From assembly GCA_016861185.1 (NCBI GenBank), contig BOKW01000002.1, positions 1 through 64,000 of the forward strand: a stretch of DNA of 64,000 bases, read 5' to 3'. The notes beneath the pieces are model-generated. The model worked only from the letters and a program-made list of their open reading frames with translations, was not told the DNA's origin and did no database searches. Below, one piece after another: positions 17,090 to 24,983 of the stretch. How positions within the stretch are numbered: the first letter of the stretch is position 1; each line of letters starts with the position of its first letter. Source of the stretch: Betaproteobacteria bacterium. GTDB lineage: Bacteria; Pseudomonadota; Gammaproteobacteria; Burkholderiales; Burkholderiaceae_F. Made by a program: the position numbers and the translations under genes.

Positions 17090-17959
17090 TCAGTGCACGT
17101 GCCCCTTGCCCGCGTGATCGTGCGGCAGCAGCGTGTGCGGCAGGTCGGTGCGCTCGAGGCCGCCTGCGGCGATCCACGCGCGCGTGCTCGCGGCGGCGCG
17201 GGCGATCAGCTCAGCGCCGTGCGAGTAGTCGTACGGCGAGACGTCGAGCGGACACAGCGGCGGCACAACGACGATCTGCGCGGCCTGCGCGTAGCGCTGC
17301 AGATCGACGATCAGTTGCCGGATGACCAGCAGGCTCAGCGCATGCATCGTCCGACCGAGCGCGCTCGTCGGGATGCGCTTCAGCGCGCACGCGAAACCCG
17401 TCGGCAGCACGATCAGCCGCCGTGCGCCGAGCGCAATCGCGGCGCCGATGGGCGTGTTGCTGCTGACGCCGCCGTCGACGAGGTCGCGGTCGTTCAGGCG
17501 CACTGCCGGAAACACGCCGGGGATAGCAGTGCTCGCCAGCACCGCCTCGATGACCGGGCCCGCGGACAGGACGACTTCTTCGCCGGTGACCTGGTCGCTC
17601 GCGACGACGTACAGCGGCACGCGCGCCTGCGCGAACTCGCGAATCGGCAGATGCTTCTCCAGCAGGACGCGCAGGTGCGTGGGCGCGAACAGGTGATCGC
17701 GCCGGCGCAGCACGGAAACGAGCGACACCCAGCGCGGCCCAAAAACCTGCGCGCTGGTCAGCCCGCTCCAGAGCCGTTCGAGGCGCGCCACGCACGTCGG
17801 GCTGGGATCGGCGGCGAAGTAGGCGCAGTTGATCGCGCCAGCCGAAGCGCCGACGAGCAGGTCGGCGCGTTCGCCGGCGCCGACGATCTCGCGCAGCATG
17901 CCGACCGCGACGGCGCCGAGGCTGCCGCCTCCGGCGAGCACCAGTGCGGTGGGCCGCAT
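17090..17959 (-). CDS. Patatin-like phospholipase family protein
   Basis: A 289-residue patatin-fold lipid acyl hydrolase. The oxyanion loop is LAGGGSLGA (residues 8-16), the nucleophile Ser39 lies in GASAG, and the catalytic Asp lies in VDGGVSSN. The single patatin domain fills the protein and no signal peptide is seen, so it is probably cytoplasmic or membrane-associated. It probably hydrolyses glycerolipid esters. It faces the E2 gene convergently and follows the TPR-like gene on the same strand with a 25-bp gap. A second patatin lies at 19839. Confidence 0.9.
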   Translation of the reverse strand: MRPTALVLAGGGSLGAVAVGMLREIVGAGERADLLVGASAGAINCAYFAADPSPTCVARLERLWSGLTSAQVFGPRWVSLVSVLRRRDHLFAPTHLRVLLEKHLPIREFAQARVPLYVVASDQVTGEEVVLSAGPVIEAVLASTAIPGVFPAVRLNDRDLVDGGVSSNTPIGAAIALGARRLIVLPTGFACALKRIPTSALGRTMHALSLLVIRQLIVDLQRYAQAAQIVVVPPLCPLDVSPYDYSHGAELIARAAASTRAWIAAGGLERTDLPHTLLPHDHAGKGHVH

Positions 17960-17984
17960 GGCTATCGGCGCCGCGCGACGGCGT

Positions 17985-18761
17985 TCAATCCTCCAGTTCG
18001 GCCTTCGCCAGCTCGATGTCGAGCTTTTCCATCGCGTCGTGCGGCTCGCAGGCCGCCGCTTCGGCGTACAGCTTTTCGGCCTGCGCGAGCGCTTTCTTGC
18101 CTTCGAGCATCACCAGCCCGTTGGCATATTCGATGCGGGCGATCGCCGAATCGGGATTGAGTTTCAGCGCGGTTTCGTAGTGCTTCAGCCCCGCGTCCTT
18201 CTTCGCGCCGTAGGTCAGGCCGCCGATCATCGCGCCGACCTTGTCGATGATCTCCGCGTGATACGCGCCGGAGGCGATGTGCGCGTCGGCGTGCTTCGGC
18301 GCGAGCTTCAAGGCCGTGTCGAGCGCATTCTTCACCTGCGTGCCGATGCCCTGCGCGAGCGCCTTCGCGATCGAGATGCCCTGGCCGTAGCGGCCGAGCG
18401 CGTAGGCCTGCCAGTAGAACGCGTTGGCGTTCTTCGGCTCCTGGCGCTGCTGTTCGGCGGCGCGCTCGGCGACTTCCTGGAACATCTGCAGCTTGCGCTT
18501 CTCGTCTTCCTCGAGGTAGTTGGCGTAGATCGCCTGCGCCTTGTTGGCGGCAGTGATGCCGGCGCCGCCGGCTTTCAGGCCCAATTCGTACGCCCTCTGG
18601 AAGTCGCCTGCGTGAAAGGCGATCCACGCCTCGACGGCCTCGTCCTTCGGAAAAGGCTCGACGTCGCCGCGATGCAGCCGGTCCCACGCCTTCTTCAGCG
18701 TCGCCGCGGTGTACACGAACTTCTTGTCGGGATACGGAAACTTGGCCCAGCCCTTTGCCAT
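17985..18761 (-). CDS. TPR-like repeat protein of unknown function
   Basis: A 258-residue helical protein ([15 protein letters not shown]) behind a GAGGAGGAG ribosome site. Helix pairs of tetratricopeptide type are visible: [38 protein letters not shown] and [22 protein letters not shown]. No signal peptide or membrane segment is seen. TPR proteins scaffold other proteins; the partner is not known. It lies between a TetR regulator and a patatin gene on the same strand, with a repeat-containing 104-bp gap upstream. Confidence 0.78.
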   Translation of the reverse strand: MAKGWAKFPYPDKKFVYTAATLKKAWDRLHRGDVEPFPKDEAVEAWIAFHAGDFQRAYELGLKAGGAGITAANKAQAIYANYLEEDEKRKLQMFQEVAERAAEQQRQEPKNANAFYWQAYALGRYGQGISIAKALAQGIGTQVKNALDTALKLAPKHADAHIASGAYHAEIIDKVGAMIGGLTYGAKKDAGLKHYETALKLNPDSAIARIEYANGLVMLEGKKALAQAEKLYAEAAACEPHDAMEKLDIELAKAELED

Positions 18762-18783
18762 CGGCGTCTCCTCCTCGTTGCTT

Positions 18784-18864
18784 CGGATTGCGGATTGCGC
18801 AGCGCGCCGGCGGGTTCCGCACAATCCGCGATCCGCAATCCGCAATCCGCGATCCGCAATCCGA
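18784..18864. repeat. Short tandem and inverted GATCCGCAATCCGC-type repeats
   Basis: Copies of the 7-8-bp unit ATCCGCA/ATCCGCG run in tandem at about 18830-18864, and the inverse (CGGATTGCGGATTGCG) lies at 18784-18799. The region could fold as a long hairpin. It fills the gap between the TetR stop and the TPR gene start. A related CGGATCGCGGATTGCGGATC run lies near 38058. Confidence 0.7.
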
Positions 18865-18865
18865 C

Positions 18866-19525
18866 CTAATCCTTCAAATACTCCCCCGCCAGCTTTTCGA
18901 ACAGCCGGCGCGCGTTGCCTTCGAGATACGGTGCGGTCAGCGCCATCACCTGGTAGCAGCCGCGCGCGAGCGCTTCGCCGACGACCGCGGGCTCGGAGAA
19001 GCGGCGCGGGTTCAGCACGTACTCGTAGGAGAGCCAGTAGGTCGCGACGACGACCATGTTGGTCGCCAGCGCTTCGATTTCGGGCCGCGTGGCCTTCAGC
19101 TCCTTCTGCCCCGCCAGGCCTTCGCACAGCCAGCGCGCCACCTTCGTCTTCTGCGCGAGTAGCGTCTTGAAGCGCAGCTCGAGCGTGCGGTTGTTGATCA
19201 GCAGGTTGTTCAGATCGCGGTAGAAGAAGCGGTACTTCCAGATCAGCTCGAACAGCAGGTGCAGGAACAACCACGCGTCCTCGACGTTCGGCTTGCGGCT
19301 CGTCGGCACCGTCAGCAGTTCGTCGATCTCGCGCTCGAACTGCTGGAAGATGCAGTTGATGATGTCGTCCTTGTTCTTGAAGTGGTAGTACAGGTTGCCG
19401 GGGGAGATGTTCATCTCCTCGGCGATGATCGTCGTGTTGATGTTCGGCTCGCCGAAGTCGTTGAACAGCCGCAACGACAGCTCGAGGATGCGTTCGCGCG
19501 TTCTTCGCGGCGGTTTGCGTTCCAT
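18866..19525 (-). CDS. TetR family transcriptional regulator
   Basis: A 219-residue regulator starting MERKPPRRTRERILELS. The N-terminal helix-turn-helix covers about residues 10-60 (INTTIIAEEMNISPGNLYYHFKNKDDII). The ligand domain that follows has no identifiable specificity, but such regulators beside lipid genes often respond to acyl-CoA or fatty acids. A longer frame to 19585 exists, but this ATG sits right before the conserved region. No strong ribosome site is seen. Downstream on the same strand are the TPR-like gene and a patatin gene; the fatty acyl reductase is nearby on the other strand. Confidence 0.88.
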   Translation of the reverse strand: MERKPPRRTRERILELSLRLFNDFGEPNINTTIIAEEMNISPGNLYYHFKNKDDIINCIFQQFEREIDELLTVPTSRKPNVEDAWLFLHLLFELIWKYRFFYRDLNNLLINNRTLELRFKTLLAQKTKVARWLCEGLAGQKELKATRPEIEALATNMVVVATYWLSYEYVLNPRRFSEPAVVGEALARGCYQVMALTAPYLEGNARRLFEKLAGEYLKD

Positions 19526-19622
19526 CGGGATCGGGAGGCGCGGCGCGGCGGCGCGCCGGTTTCTTGTCGCGGCCGAGAATAGCACTGGCCCTGTTGCGCG
19601 CCGTGCGGCGGATTTTCGGCAC

Positions 19623-19812
19623 GCACCGAAGGTGCGTCCGTCCTCTTCCCCTTTTCACAAAGGGGGACCGAGGGCGAACGCCGAACCGCGCACCAAAGGT
19701 GCGCCTGACGTCCTCCCCCTTTCGTAAAGGGGGACCGAGGGGGAACGCCGAACCGCGCACCAAAGGTGCGCCTGACGTCCTCCCCCTTTCGTAAAGGGGG
19801 ACCGAGGGGGAT
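19623..19812. repeat. 67-bp tandem repeat, about 2.8 copies, each with two palindromes
   Basis: The unit starting GAACGCCGAACCGCGCACC occurs at 19676 and again at 19743 (period 67 bp), and a diverged partial copy lies at 19623-19675. Each unit contains GCACC-AAA-GGTGC and a C5TTTCG-TAAAG5 type palindrome, so it can form two hairpins. It fills most of the 313-bp gap between the second patatin gene and the TetR gene. The C-run/G-run part resembles palindromes at 24016, 28681, 30881 and 60051. Confidence 0.8.
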
Positions 19813-19838
19813 TTCGCAGGCGGAAAGCTGGCTGGCCG

Positions 19839-21107
19839 TCAGCCCGCCGCCACGCGCAACCAGCGCTCCAGGTCGTCGAGCGTGTGCCCGAGCATGCGCG
19901 TCGTCGCCGACGAGCGCGACTCGATCCATGTTTCGCGATGGCGGCGGATGCTCTTGACCAGCGTCAGGCTCTCGTCGCGCAGCACGGCGACGTCGATTTC
20001 GATGCCGTGCCGCGCCAGCGTGGGCGCCAGCTCGTGCCGGCGCACCCACAGCTCATGGCGCGTCTTCTGGTACGCGTGCTCGCACAGACGGCGCCGGCTC
20101 GAATACGAGAACAGGTTGGTGAAGAACATGTCGGCGTCGGCGCGGTTCGGCTGGAACAGCACGATGTCGCTGTCCGGATACGCCGTCTTGTACCGCTCCA
20201 TGCCGGCGCCGAGACGCGAATGGATGATCGAGCGGAAGGTCTGTGCCAGCACGACCGGCAGGCCGCCTTCGACCAGCTTGTCGAGGTGATGTTCGCGGTC
20301 GCGCGTGCGATGGTGCGGGGTCGCGTCGTACGGCACCAGCGGGTTGAGGCACAGCAGCAGGTCAACGCCCTGCTCGAGCGCGATCGACGCGTGCAGCGTC
20401 TTGCGCAGCGCGCCATCGACGAAGTCGCGGCCGTCGATGCGCACCGGCGGAAACACGCCCGGCAGCGCGGCCGACGCCTGCACCGCGCGCGAGATCGGCA
20501 CGTGCTCGTAGCCCTTCGAGCCGAAGGCGACGGCTTCGCCGGTGTCCAGATCGGTGGCGACGAGGAACAGCTTGTGGCCGAGCTGGCGGAAGTCGTTGGT
20601 GCGCCCGGGCTGGCTGAAGATGCGGGCGAGATAGCGGTCGACCTCGTCACCGTTGAAAAGCCCCGTCGGGATCGCGCGGCCGAGCCGTTCGAGCGAGCCC
20701 ATCAGGTTGCCGGGCCGCACCACGTAGTTCCACAGCGCGCCGGCCGCCAGCGGCGGCAGCGAACGGATGCGCCGCCAGTACTCGCGCAACGCCGGCCGCA
20801 GCAGGATGGCGGGATCGAAGCGATCGTCTGTCTTGTGCCCCTCGATGAACAGCCGCGACATCTGGTACGGCGTGAAGCCGTTGGCCAGCCCCGCCGCGAT
20901 AAAGGCGCCCGCGCTGACGCCGACGTAGACGTCGGCGTCGTTGAAGTCCATGCCGCGCAGCGCTTCGGCGAGCGCCGCCAGCGCGCCGATTTCGTAGATC
21001 GCCCCCAACGGTCCGCCGCCCGCGAGGGCGAGGCCGATACGGGGACGCTGTCGCGGTGGGAGGCGACGGTGGACGGAGCTACGGCGGGCGGCGGACCGTT
21101 CGTTCAT
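19839..21107 (-). CDS. Patatin-like phospholipase family protein (second copy)
   Basis: A 422-residue patatin-type hydrolase. The oxyanion loop is LALAGGGPLGA (about residues 27-37), the nucleophile Ser65 lies in GVSAG, and the catalytic Asp lies in FVDGALRKT. A C-terminal region of about 150 residues beyond the patatin core contains many Arg and His. The assigned ATG at 21107 gives MNERSAARRSS, but 40 bp coding QRPRIGLALAGGG are duplicated upstream (21145-21184) behind another in-frame start at 21258. The present N-terminus probably arose by insertion. Confidence 0.88.
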   Translation of the reverse strand: MNERSAARRSSVHRRLPPRQRPRIGLALAGGGPLGAIYEIGALAALAEALRGMDFNDADVYVGVSAGAFIAAGLANGFTPYQMSRLFIEGHKTDDRFDPAILLRPALREYWRRIRSLPPLAAGALWNYVVRPGNLMGSLERLGRAIPTGLFNGDEVDRYLARIFSQPGRTNDFRQLGHKLFLVATDLDTGEAVAFGSKGYEHVPISRAVQASAALPGVFPPVRIDGRDFVDGALRKTLHASIALEQGVDLLLCLNPLVPYDATPHHRTRDREHHLDKLVEGGLPVVLAQTFRSIIHSRLGAGMERYKTAYPDSDIVLFQPNRADADMFFTNLFSYSSRRRLCEHAYQKTRHELWVRRHELAPTLARHGIEIDVAVLRDESLTLVKSIRRHRETWIESRSSATTRMLGHTLDDLERWLRVAAG

Positions 21108-21184
21108 GAGTCCAAGCGGACAGCGCCGAGCGTAGCGAGGAGATGTCCGCCGCCCGCGAGGGCGAGGCCGATACGGGGGCGCTG
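21007..21184. repeat. Direct and inverted duplication of the patatin gene 5' end
   Basis: A 40-bp direct repeat lies at 21011-21050 and 21145-21184 with one mismatch (offset 134 bp). It codes QRPRIGLALAGGG on the minus strand in both copies. A perfect 17-bp inverted repeat pairs 21007-21023 with 21084-21100. Between them lies an imperfect palindrome (21118-21148) with GGACA/TGTCC ends and a GAGCGTAGCGAGG core. The outer copy follows an in-frame ATG at 21258 (MIARSSSF) that runs to a stop after the duplication. Confidence 0.8.
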
Positions 21185-21324
21185 CAACCGCGACCTGCGG
21201 CGGCGAACGTCGCTACCGCCGTGTGCCGACGCCGCGAAGCTGCTCGAGCGGGCGATCATGCCGCTCTTCTAGCACGCCCGACCGACCGCGTTGCCGGCCG
21301 GCCGGGGGCATCGCTTGATCTGGC

Positions 21325-21786
21325 TCAGGCGGCGGCTTTGCGCGCGCGCGTGGCGCGGGTTGCCTTGACGGCGCGTCCGCCGGAGAGTTTCTGCACGCTG
21401 GCGGTCAGTTCCTCGACCCGCTTCGTCAGCGCGTGGATCTCCTTCTTGGTCGGCACGCCCAGTCGGGTCAGCGCGCGCTGCACGCGGTCCTCGAAGACGC
21501 CTTCGAGCTTGTCCCACGAGGCGTTCGCCTGTTTCTGGAAGCTGCCCGCCATCCTGGTGACTTTGCTGGTGACTTCGTTGACGCGGTCTTCGGTGAGTTT
21601 CATCGTGCGCTTCTGGATCGAGTTGCCTTCCTTGACGAGCGCCTCGAAAACCTTGGTGCCTTCCTCCTGCGCCTTGGAGAACGCGCCGAGGCCGGCCAGC
21701 CAGATCTGCTGCGCCGATTCCTTGATCGCGGCCGCGAGTTGACTGTCCTTGCCGCCGCCTGCCATTGCCTTGAGCTTCTTGACCAT
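21325..21786 (-). CDS. Phasin family protein (PHA granule-associated)
   Basis: A 153-residue phasin. An amphipathic helical region (QIWLAGLGAFSKAQEEGTKVFEALVKEG) is the conserved PhaI/PhaF hallmark. A coiled-coil-like stretch (KKEIHALTKRVEELTASVQKL) follows, then a short Ala/Arg/Lys tail (ATRATRARKAAA) like the DNA-binding tails of PhaF. It coats polyhydroxyalkanoate granules. The ribosome site GGAAGGAG lies before the ATG. With the PHA-system protein at 8482 it suggests polyester storage. Confidence 0.9.
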   Translation of the reverse strand: MVKKLKAMAGGGKDSQLAAAIKESAQQIWLAGLGAFSKAQEEGTKVFEALVKEGNSIQKRTMKLTEDRVNEVTSKVTRMAGSFQKQANASWDKLEGVFEDRVQRALTRLGVPTKKEIHALTKRVEELTASVQKLSGGRAVKATRATRARKAAA

Positions 21787-21984
21787 CTTGGACTCCTTCC
21801 CTGGAACGACGTTGTCGATGCGACGCAGTCTATGGACGCGCGCTAGAGGGCGCCAACTAAATCCCGCCGTACGCGTAGAGCGCGGTCTCTACCGGGCGTG
21901 CGCGGCCGTGCCGCGCCGGCGTTCAGGGGGCGGTGGTTAGAATCGCTCGGGCATCACAACAACACTTCGCGAGGAGACGCCACC

Positions 21985-23991
21985 ATGCAGTACTTCGTCA
22001 CCGGAGCCTCGGGCTTCATCGGCAAGCGGCTGGTCAGGAAACTGCTCGCGCGGCGCGGCGCCGTGGTGCACTTCCTGATCCGCGAATCGAGCAAGGACAA
22101 GGTGGCCGAGCTGCTCGAGTTTTGGGGCGTCGACGAGAAAAAGGCGGTTCCCGTTTACGGGGACCTCGCGCAGCCCGGCCTCGGCCTGTCGAAGGCCGCA
22201 ATCAAGGACCTGACCGGCAGGATCGACCACTTCTTTCATCTCGCGGCGGTTTACGACCTGAAGGCGGACGCCGAAAGCCAGGTGATCGCCAACGTCGAAG
22301 GCACGCGCAACGCGGTGGCGCTCGCCAACGAACTGAAGGCCGGCTGCTTCCAGCACGCCTCATCGATTGCCGCCGCAGGGATGTACGAGGGCGTGTTCCG
22401 CGAGGACATGTTCGACGAGGCCGAAAACCTCGAGCACCCGTACTTCGGCACCAAACACGAGTCGGAGAAGATCGTCCGCAAGGAGTGCAAGGGTCCCTGG
22501 CGCGTCTACCGGCCGGGGCTCGTGGTCGGCGACTCCAGGACCGGCGAGATCGACAAGGTCGACGGTCCCTACTACTTCTTCAAGCTGATTCAGAAGATGC
22601 GGCGCATGCTGCCGCCGTGGATGCCGGCGATCGGCATCGAGGGCGGCCGCATCAACATCGTTCCGGTTGATTTCGTCGTCGACGCGATGGACCACATCGC
22701 GCACGCGAACGATCTGGACAACCGCGCGTTCCACCTCGTCGACCCGACGCCATACCGCGTCGGCGACGTGCTCAACATCTTCGCCCGCGCCGCGCACGCG
22801 CCCGAGTTCGGGCTGCGCATCAACGCGGCGCTGTTCGGCTTCATTCCAGGGAGCGTCCGCAAGGGCCTGCTTGCGCTGACGCCGGTGCGCCGCATCCGCG
22901 ACGCGGTGATGAAGGACCTCGGGCTGCCCGAGGACATCCTGCAGTTCGTCAACTACCCGACGCGCTTCGACTGCCGCGACGCCGCGGCGGCGCTGAAAGG
23001 CAGCGGCATCGAATGCCCGCGGCTGGAGGACTACGCGTACCGGCTGTGGGACTACTGGGAGCGCAACCTCGACCCGGATCTGTTCATCGACCGCACGCTG
23101 AAGGGTCAGGTGCAGGGCAGGGTGGTGCTGGTCACGGGCGGTTCGTCCGGCATCGGGCTCGCGGCTGCGAAGAAGATCGCCGCCGCAGGCGCGGTCACCG
23201 TGATCGTCGGCCGCGAGCAGGACAAGCTGGACGCGGCGAAGAAGGAGATCGAAGACGGCCTGGGGCACAACCCGAACGGCGGTCAGGTCGTGACGTTCTC
23301 GGCGGATCTGGCGAACTACGAGGGCTGCGACAAGCTGGTCGCCTGGCTGGTCGAGAAATACGGCGGCGTGGACGTGCTGATCAACAACGCGGGCCGCTCG
23401 ATCCGGCGCGGCATCGAGTCGAGCTACGAACGCTTCCACGACTTCGAGCGCACGATGCAACTGAACTACTTCGGCTGCCTGCGCACGACGATGGGGCTGC
23501 TGCCGCACATGGCCGCGCGGCGGCGCGGACATGTCGTCAACATCAGCTCGATCGGCGTGCTGACCAACGCGCCGCGCTTTTCCGCGTACGTCGCCAGCAA
23601 GGCCGCGCTCGACGCGTGGACGCGCTGCGCGGCGAGCGAGTTCATCGACGTCGGCGTGACCTTCACGACGATCAACATGCCCCTCGTGAAGACGCCGATG
23701 ATCGCGCCGACCAAGATTTACGAGAACGTGCCGACGCTGACGCCCGACGAGGCCGCGGACCTGATCGTCGAGGCGATCGTCTACAAGCCGGTGCGCATCG
23801 CGACCAGGCTCGGCATCTTCGGCCAGGTGCTGCACGCGCTCGCGCCGCGCATTGCGCAGATCGTGATGAACACGACCTTCCGCATGTTCCCCGATTCGTC
23901 TGCCGCGAAGGGCGCCAAGGAAGGCGAAAAGCCGAAAGCCACGCCGGACCAGATCGCATTCGCGAATCTGATGCAGGGCATCCACTTCTAG
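21985..23991 (+). CDS. Two-domain fatty acyl reductase (SDR fusion)
   Basis: A 668-residue fusion. Residues 1-360 are an extended SDR/acyl reductase domain with TGASGFIG (7-14) and Y153-x3-K157 in YFGTKHESEK. Residues 378-668 are a classical SDR with VTGGSSGIG (383 onward), NNAGRSIRR, and Y535-x3-K539 in YVASK. The order and length match the Marinobacter-type alcohol-forming fatty acyl-CoA reductases (about 660 residues), which reduce acyl-CoA through aldehyde to fatty alcohol. That is recall of a family, not a search. It would feed the WS/DGAT at 9212. A TAGAAT box lies at 21938. Confidence 0.87.
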   Translation: MQYFVTGASGFIGKRLVRKLLARRGAVVHFLIRESSKDKVAELLEFWGVDEKKAVPVYGDLAQPGLGLSKAAIKDLTGRIDHFFHLAAVYDLKADAESQVIANVEGTRNAVALANELKAGCFQHASSIAAAGMYEGVFREDMFDEAENLEHPYFGTKHESEKIVRKECKGPWRVYRPGLVVGDSRTGEIDKVDGPYYFFKLIQKMRRMLPPWMPAIGIEGGRINIVPVDFVVDAMDHIAHANDLDNRAFHLVDPTPYRVGDVLNIFARAAHAPEFGLRINAALFGFIPGSVRKGLLALTPVRRIRDAVMKDLGLPEDILQFVNYPTRFDCRDAAAALKGSGIECPRLEDYAYRLWDYWERNLDPDLFIDRTLKGQVQGRVVLVTGGSSGIGLAAAKKIAAAGAVTVIVGREQDKLDAAKKEIEDGLGHNPNGGQVVTFSADLANYEGCDKLVAWLVEKYGGVDVLINNAGRSIRRGIESSYERFHDFERTMQLNYFGCLRTTMGLLPHMAARRRGHVVNISSIGVLTNAPRFSAYVASKAALDAWTRCAASEFIDVGVTFTTINMPLVKTPMIAPTKIYENVPTLTPDEAADLIVEAIVYKPVRIATRLGIFGQVLHALAPRIAQIVMNTTFRMFPDSSAAKGAKEGEKPKATPDQIAFANLMQGIHF

Positions 23992-24983
23992 CGCGGCGCA
24001 GCGGCGCCCGGCCTTTCCCCCTCTCCCCCGGCGGGAGTGGGGGATGGCGAGAGGGGGGACTGTTCGACGTGAGCTGGCACGCGATGTGTCGTCTTGATCT
24101 CGCGCTCGACGATCGACCACACCCGCCGATCCTCGACCGTCGCGAGGTGCCCGACGCCGTCGAGCACGTGATGGCGCGCGCCGTCGAGCAGGGGGCTCGT
24201 GCGCGGAACGATCAGGTTGTCGTCTTGCGTGGCGATGCAGACGAACTGCGCGCGGCGGCCGCCGACCTCGCTCGCCGCGAGCTCGTGCAGGAACGGTGAA
24301 GCGGGCCGCATCTGCCGCGCGTTGCGCCCGTGGCCGAAGCGCGCGAGCAGCGTGCCGTGGTGCGGCGAGGCGATCGTGATCGCGCGCGCGATGGCGCCGT
24401 CGCCGTAGCGGCGCAAGTAGCAGCGCAGCGCGAGCCCGCCCATGCTGTGCGCGACGACGACGACCCGCTCCGCGCCGCTCGCCGCGCGCAGTCGCCCGAC
24501 AGCCGCGTGGACCAGGTCGGCGTAATCGTCCAGATCGCCGAAAGGAGGCGCCAGATCGACGGTTGCGACGTTGCAGCCGGTGAATCCGCCGGCGTCGAGC
24601 CAGGGTTCCCAGACCGCGCGATTGCACAGGTAGCCGTGTACGAGCAGCACGGCCGGCCGTTCGCCATCGCGCGTGATCGGCGGCTCGGGGAATCCGGCGA
24701 AAAACGGCATGCGCCACGCGAAGGTGCGCAGCGACGCCGAGGTTTCGCGCAGCCACACCGCGAGCACGTGCAGGACGGGCGCGCGCGGGCGCCGCGGGTC
24801 GACCGCTGCGGCGATCGCGAATTCGATCCCGAGCACGAGCGCATGGCCGGCCGGCGGAACCGCGAGCCCGATCGCGAGCGCGATCCACATGCTCGTGCCG
24901 GCCGGCAGCCACCAAGCGGCGAGCAGCGCGCCGCCGCCGATCTGTGCCGCGAGCGAGATCCGAAGCAGCGTCGAGAGCTTCAC
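23988..24983 (-). CDS. Alpha/beta hydrolase with N-terminal membrane segments
   Basis: A 331-residue protein starting at GTG (KLSTLLRIS). Two hydrophobic segments near the N-terminus (LLRISLAAQIGGGALLAAWWL and MWIALAIGLAVPPAGHALVLG) precede the hydrolase fold. PAVLLVHGYLCNRAVW is the oxyanion strand, VVVAHSMGGLALR holds the nucleophile Ser, and LDGVGHLATVEDRRV holds the catalytic His. Its start overlaps the upstream solute-binding protein stop (GTGA). Its stop overlaps the acyl reductase stop at a CTAG. About 20 C-terminal residues derive from an inserted repeat. Confidence 0.85.
   Translation of the reverse strand: MKLSTLLRISLAAQIGGGALLAAWWLPAGTSMWIALAIGLAVPPAGHALVLGIEFAIAAAVDPRRPRAPVLHVLAVWLRETSASLRTFAWRMPFFAGFPEPPITRDGERPAVLLVHGYLCNRAVWEPWLDAGGFTGCNVATVDLAPPFGDLDDYADLVHAAVGRLRAASGAERVVVVAHSMGGLALRCYLRRYGDGAIARAITIASPHHGTLLARFGHGRNARQMRPASPFLHELAASEVGGRRAQFVCIATQDDNLIVPRTSPLLDGARHHVLDGVGHLATVEDRRVWSIVEREIKTTHRVPAHVEQSPLSPSPTPAGGEGERPGAAAPR
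24016..24059. repeat. C-rich/G-rich palindrome
   Basis: A C-run block (CCCCCTCTCCCCC) faces a G-run block (GGGAGTGGGGGAT), followed by GAGAGGGGGG. It can fold as a hairpin and belongs to the dispersed set at 28681, 30881 and 60051. It encodes the C-terminal tail SPLSPSPTPAGGEGE of the hydrolase on the minus strand. Confidence 0.7.

Noticed and set aside
19623..19812. CRISPR array
   Set aside because: The 67-bp units are contiguous tandem copies with no unique spacers, and no cas genes are nearby.
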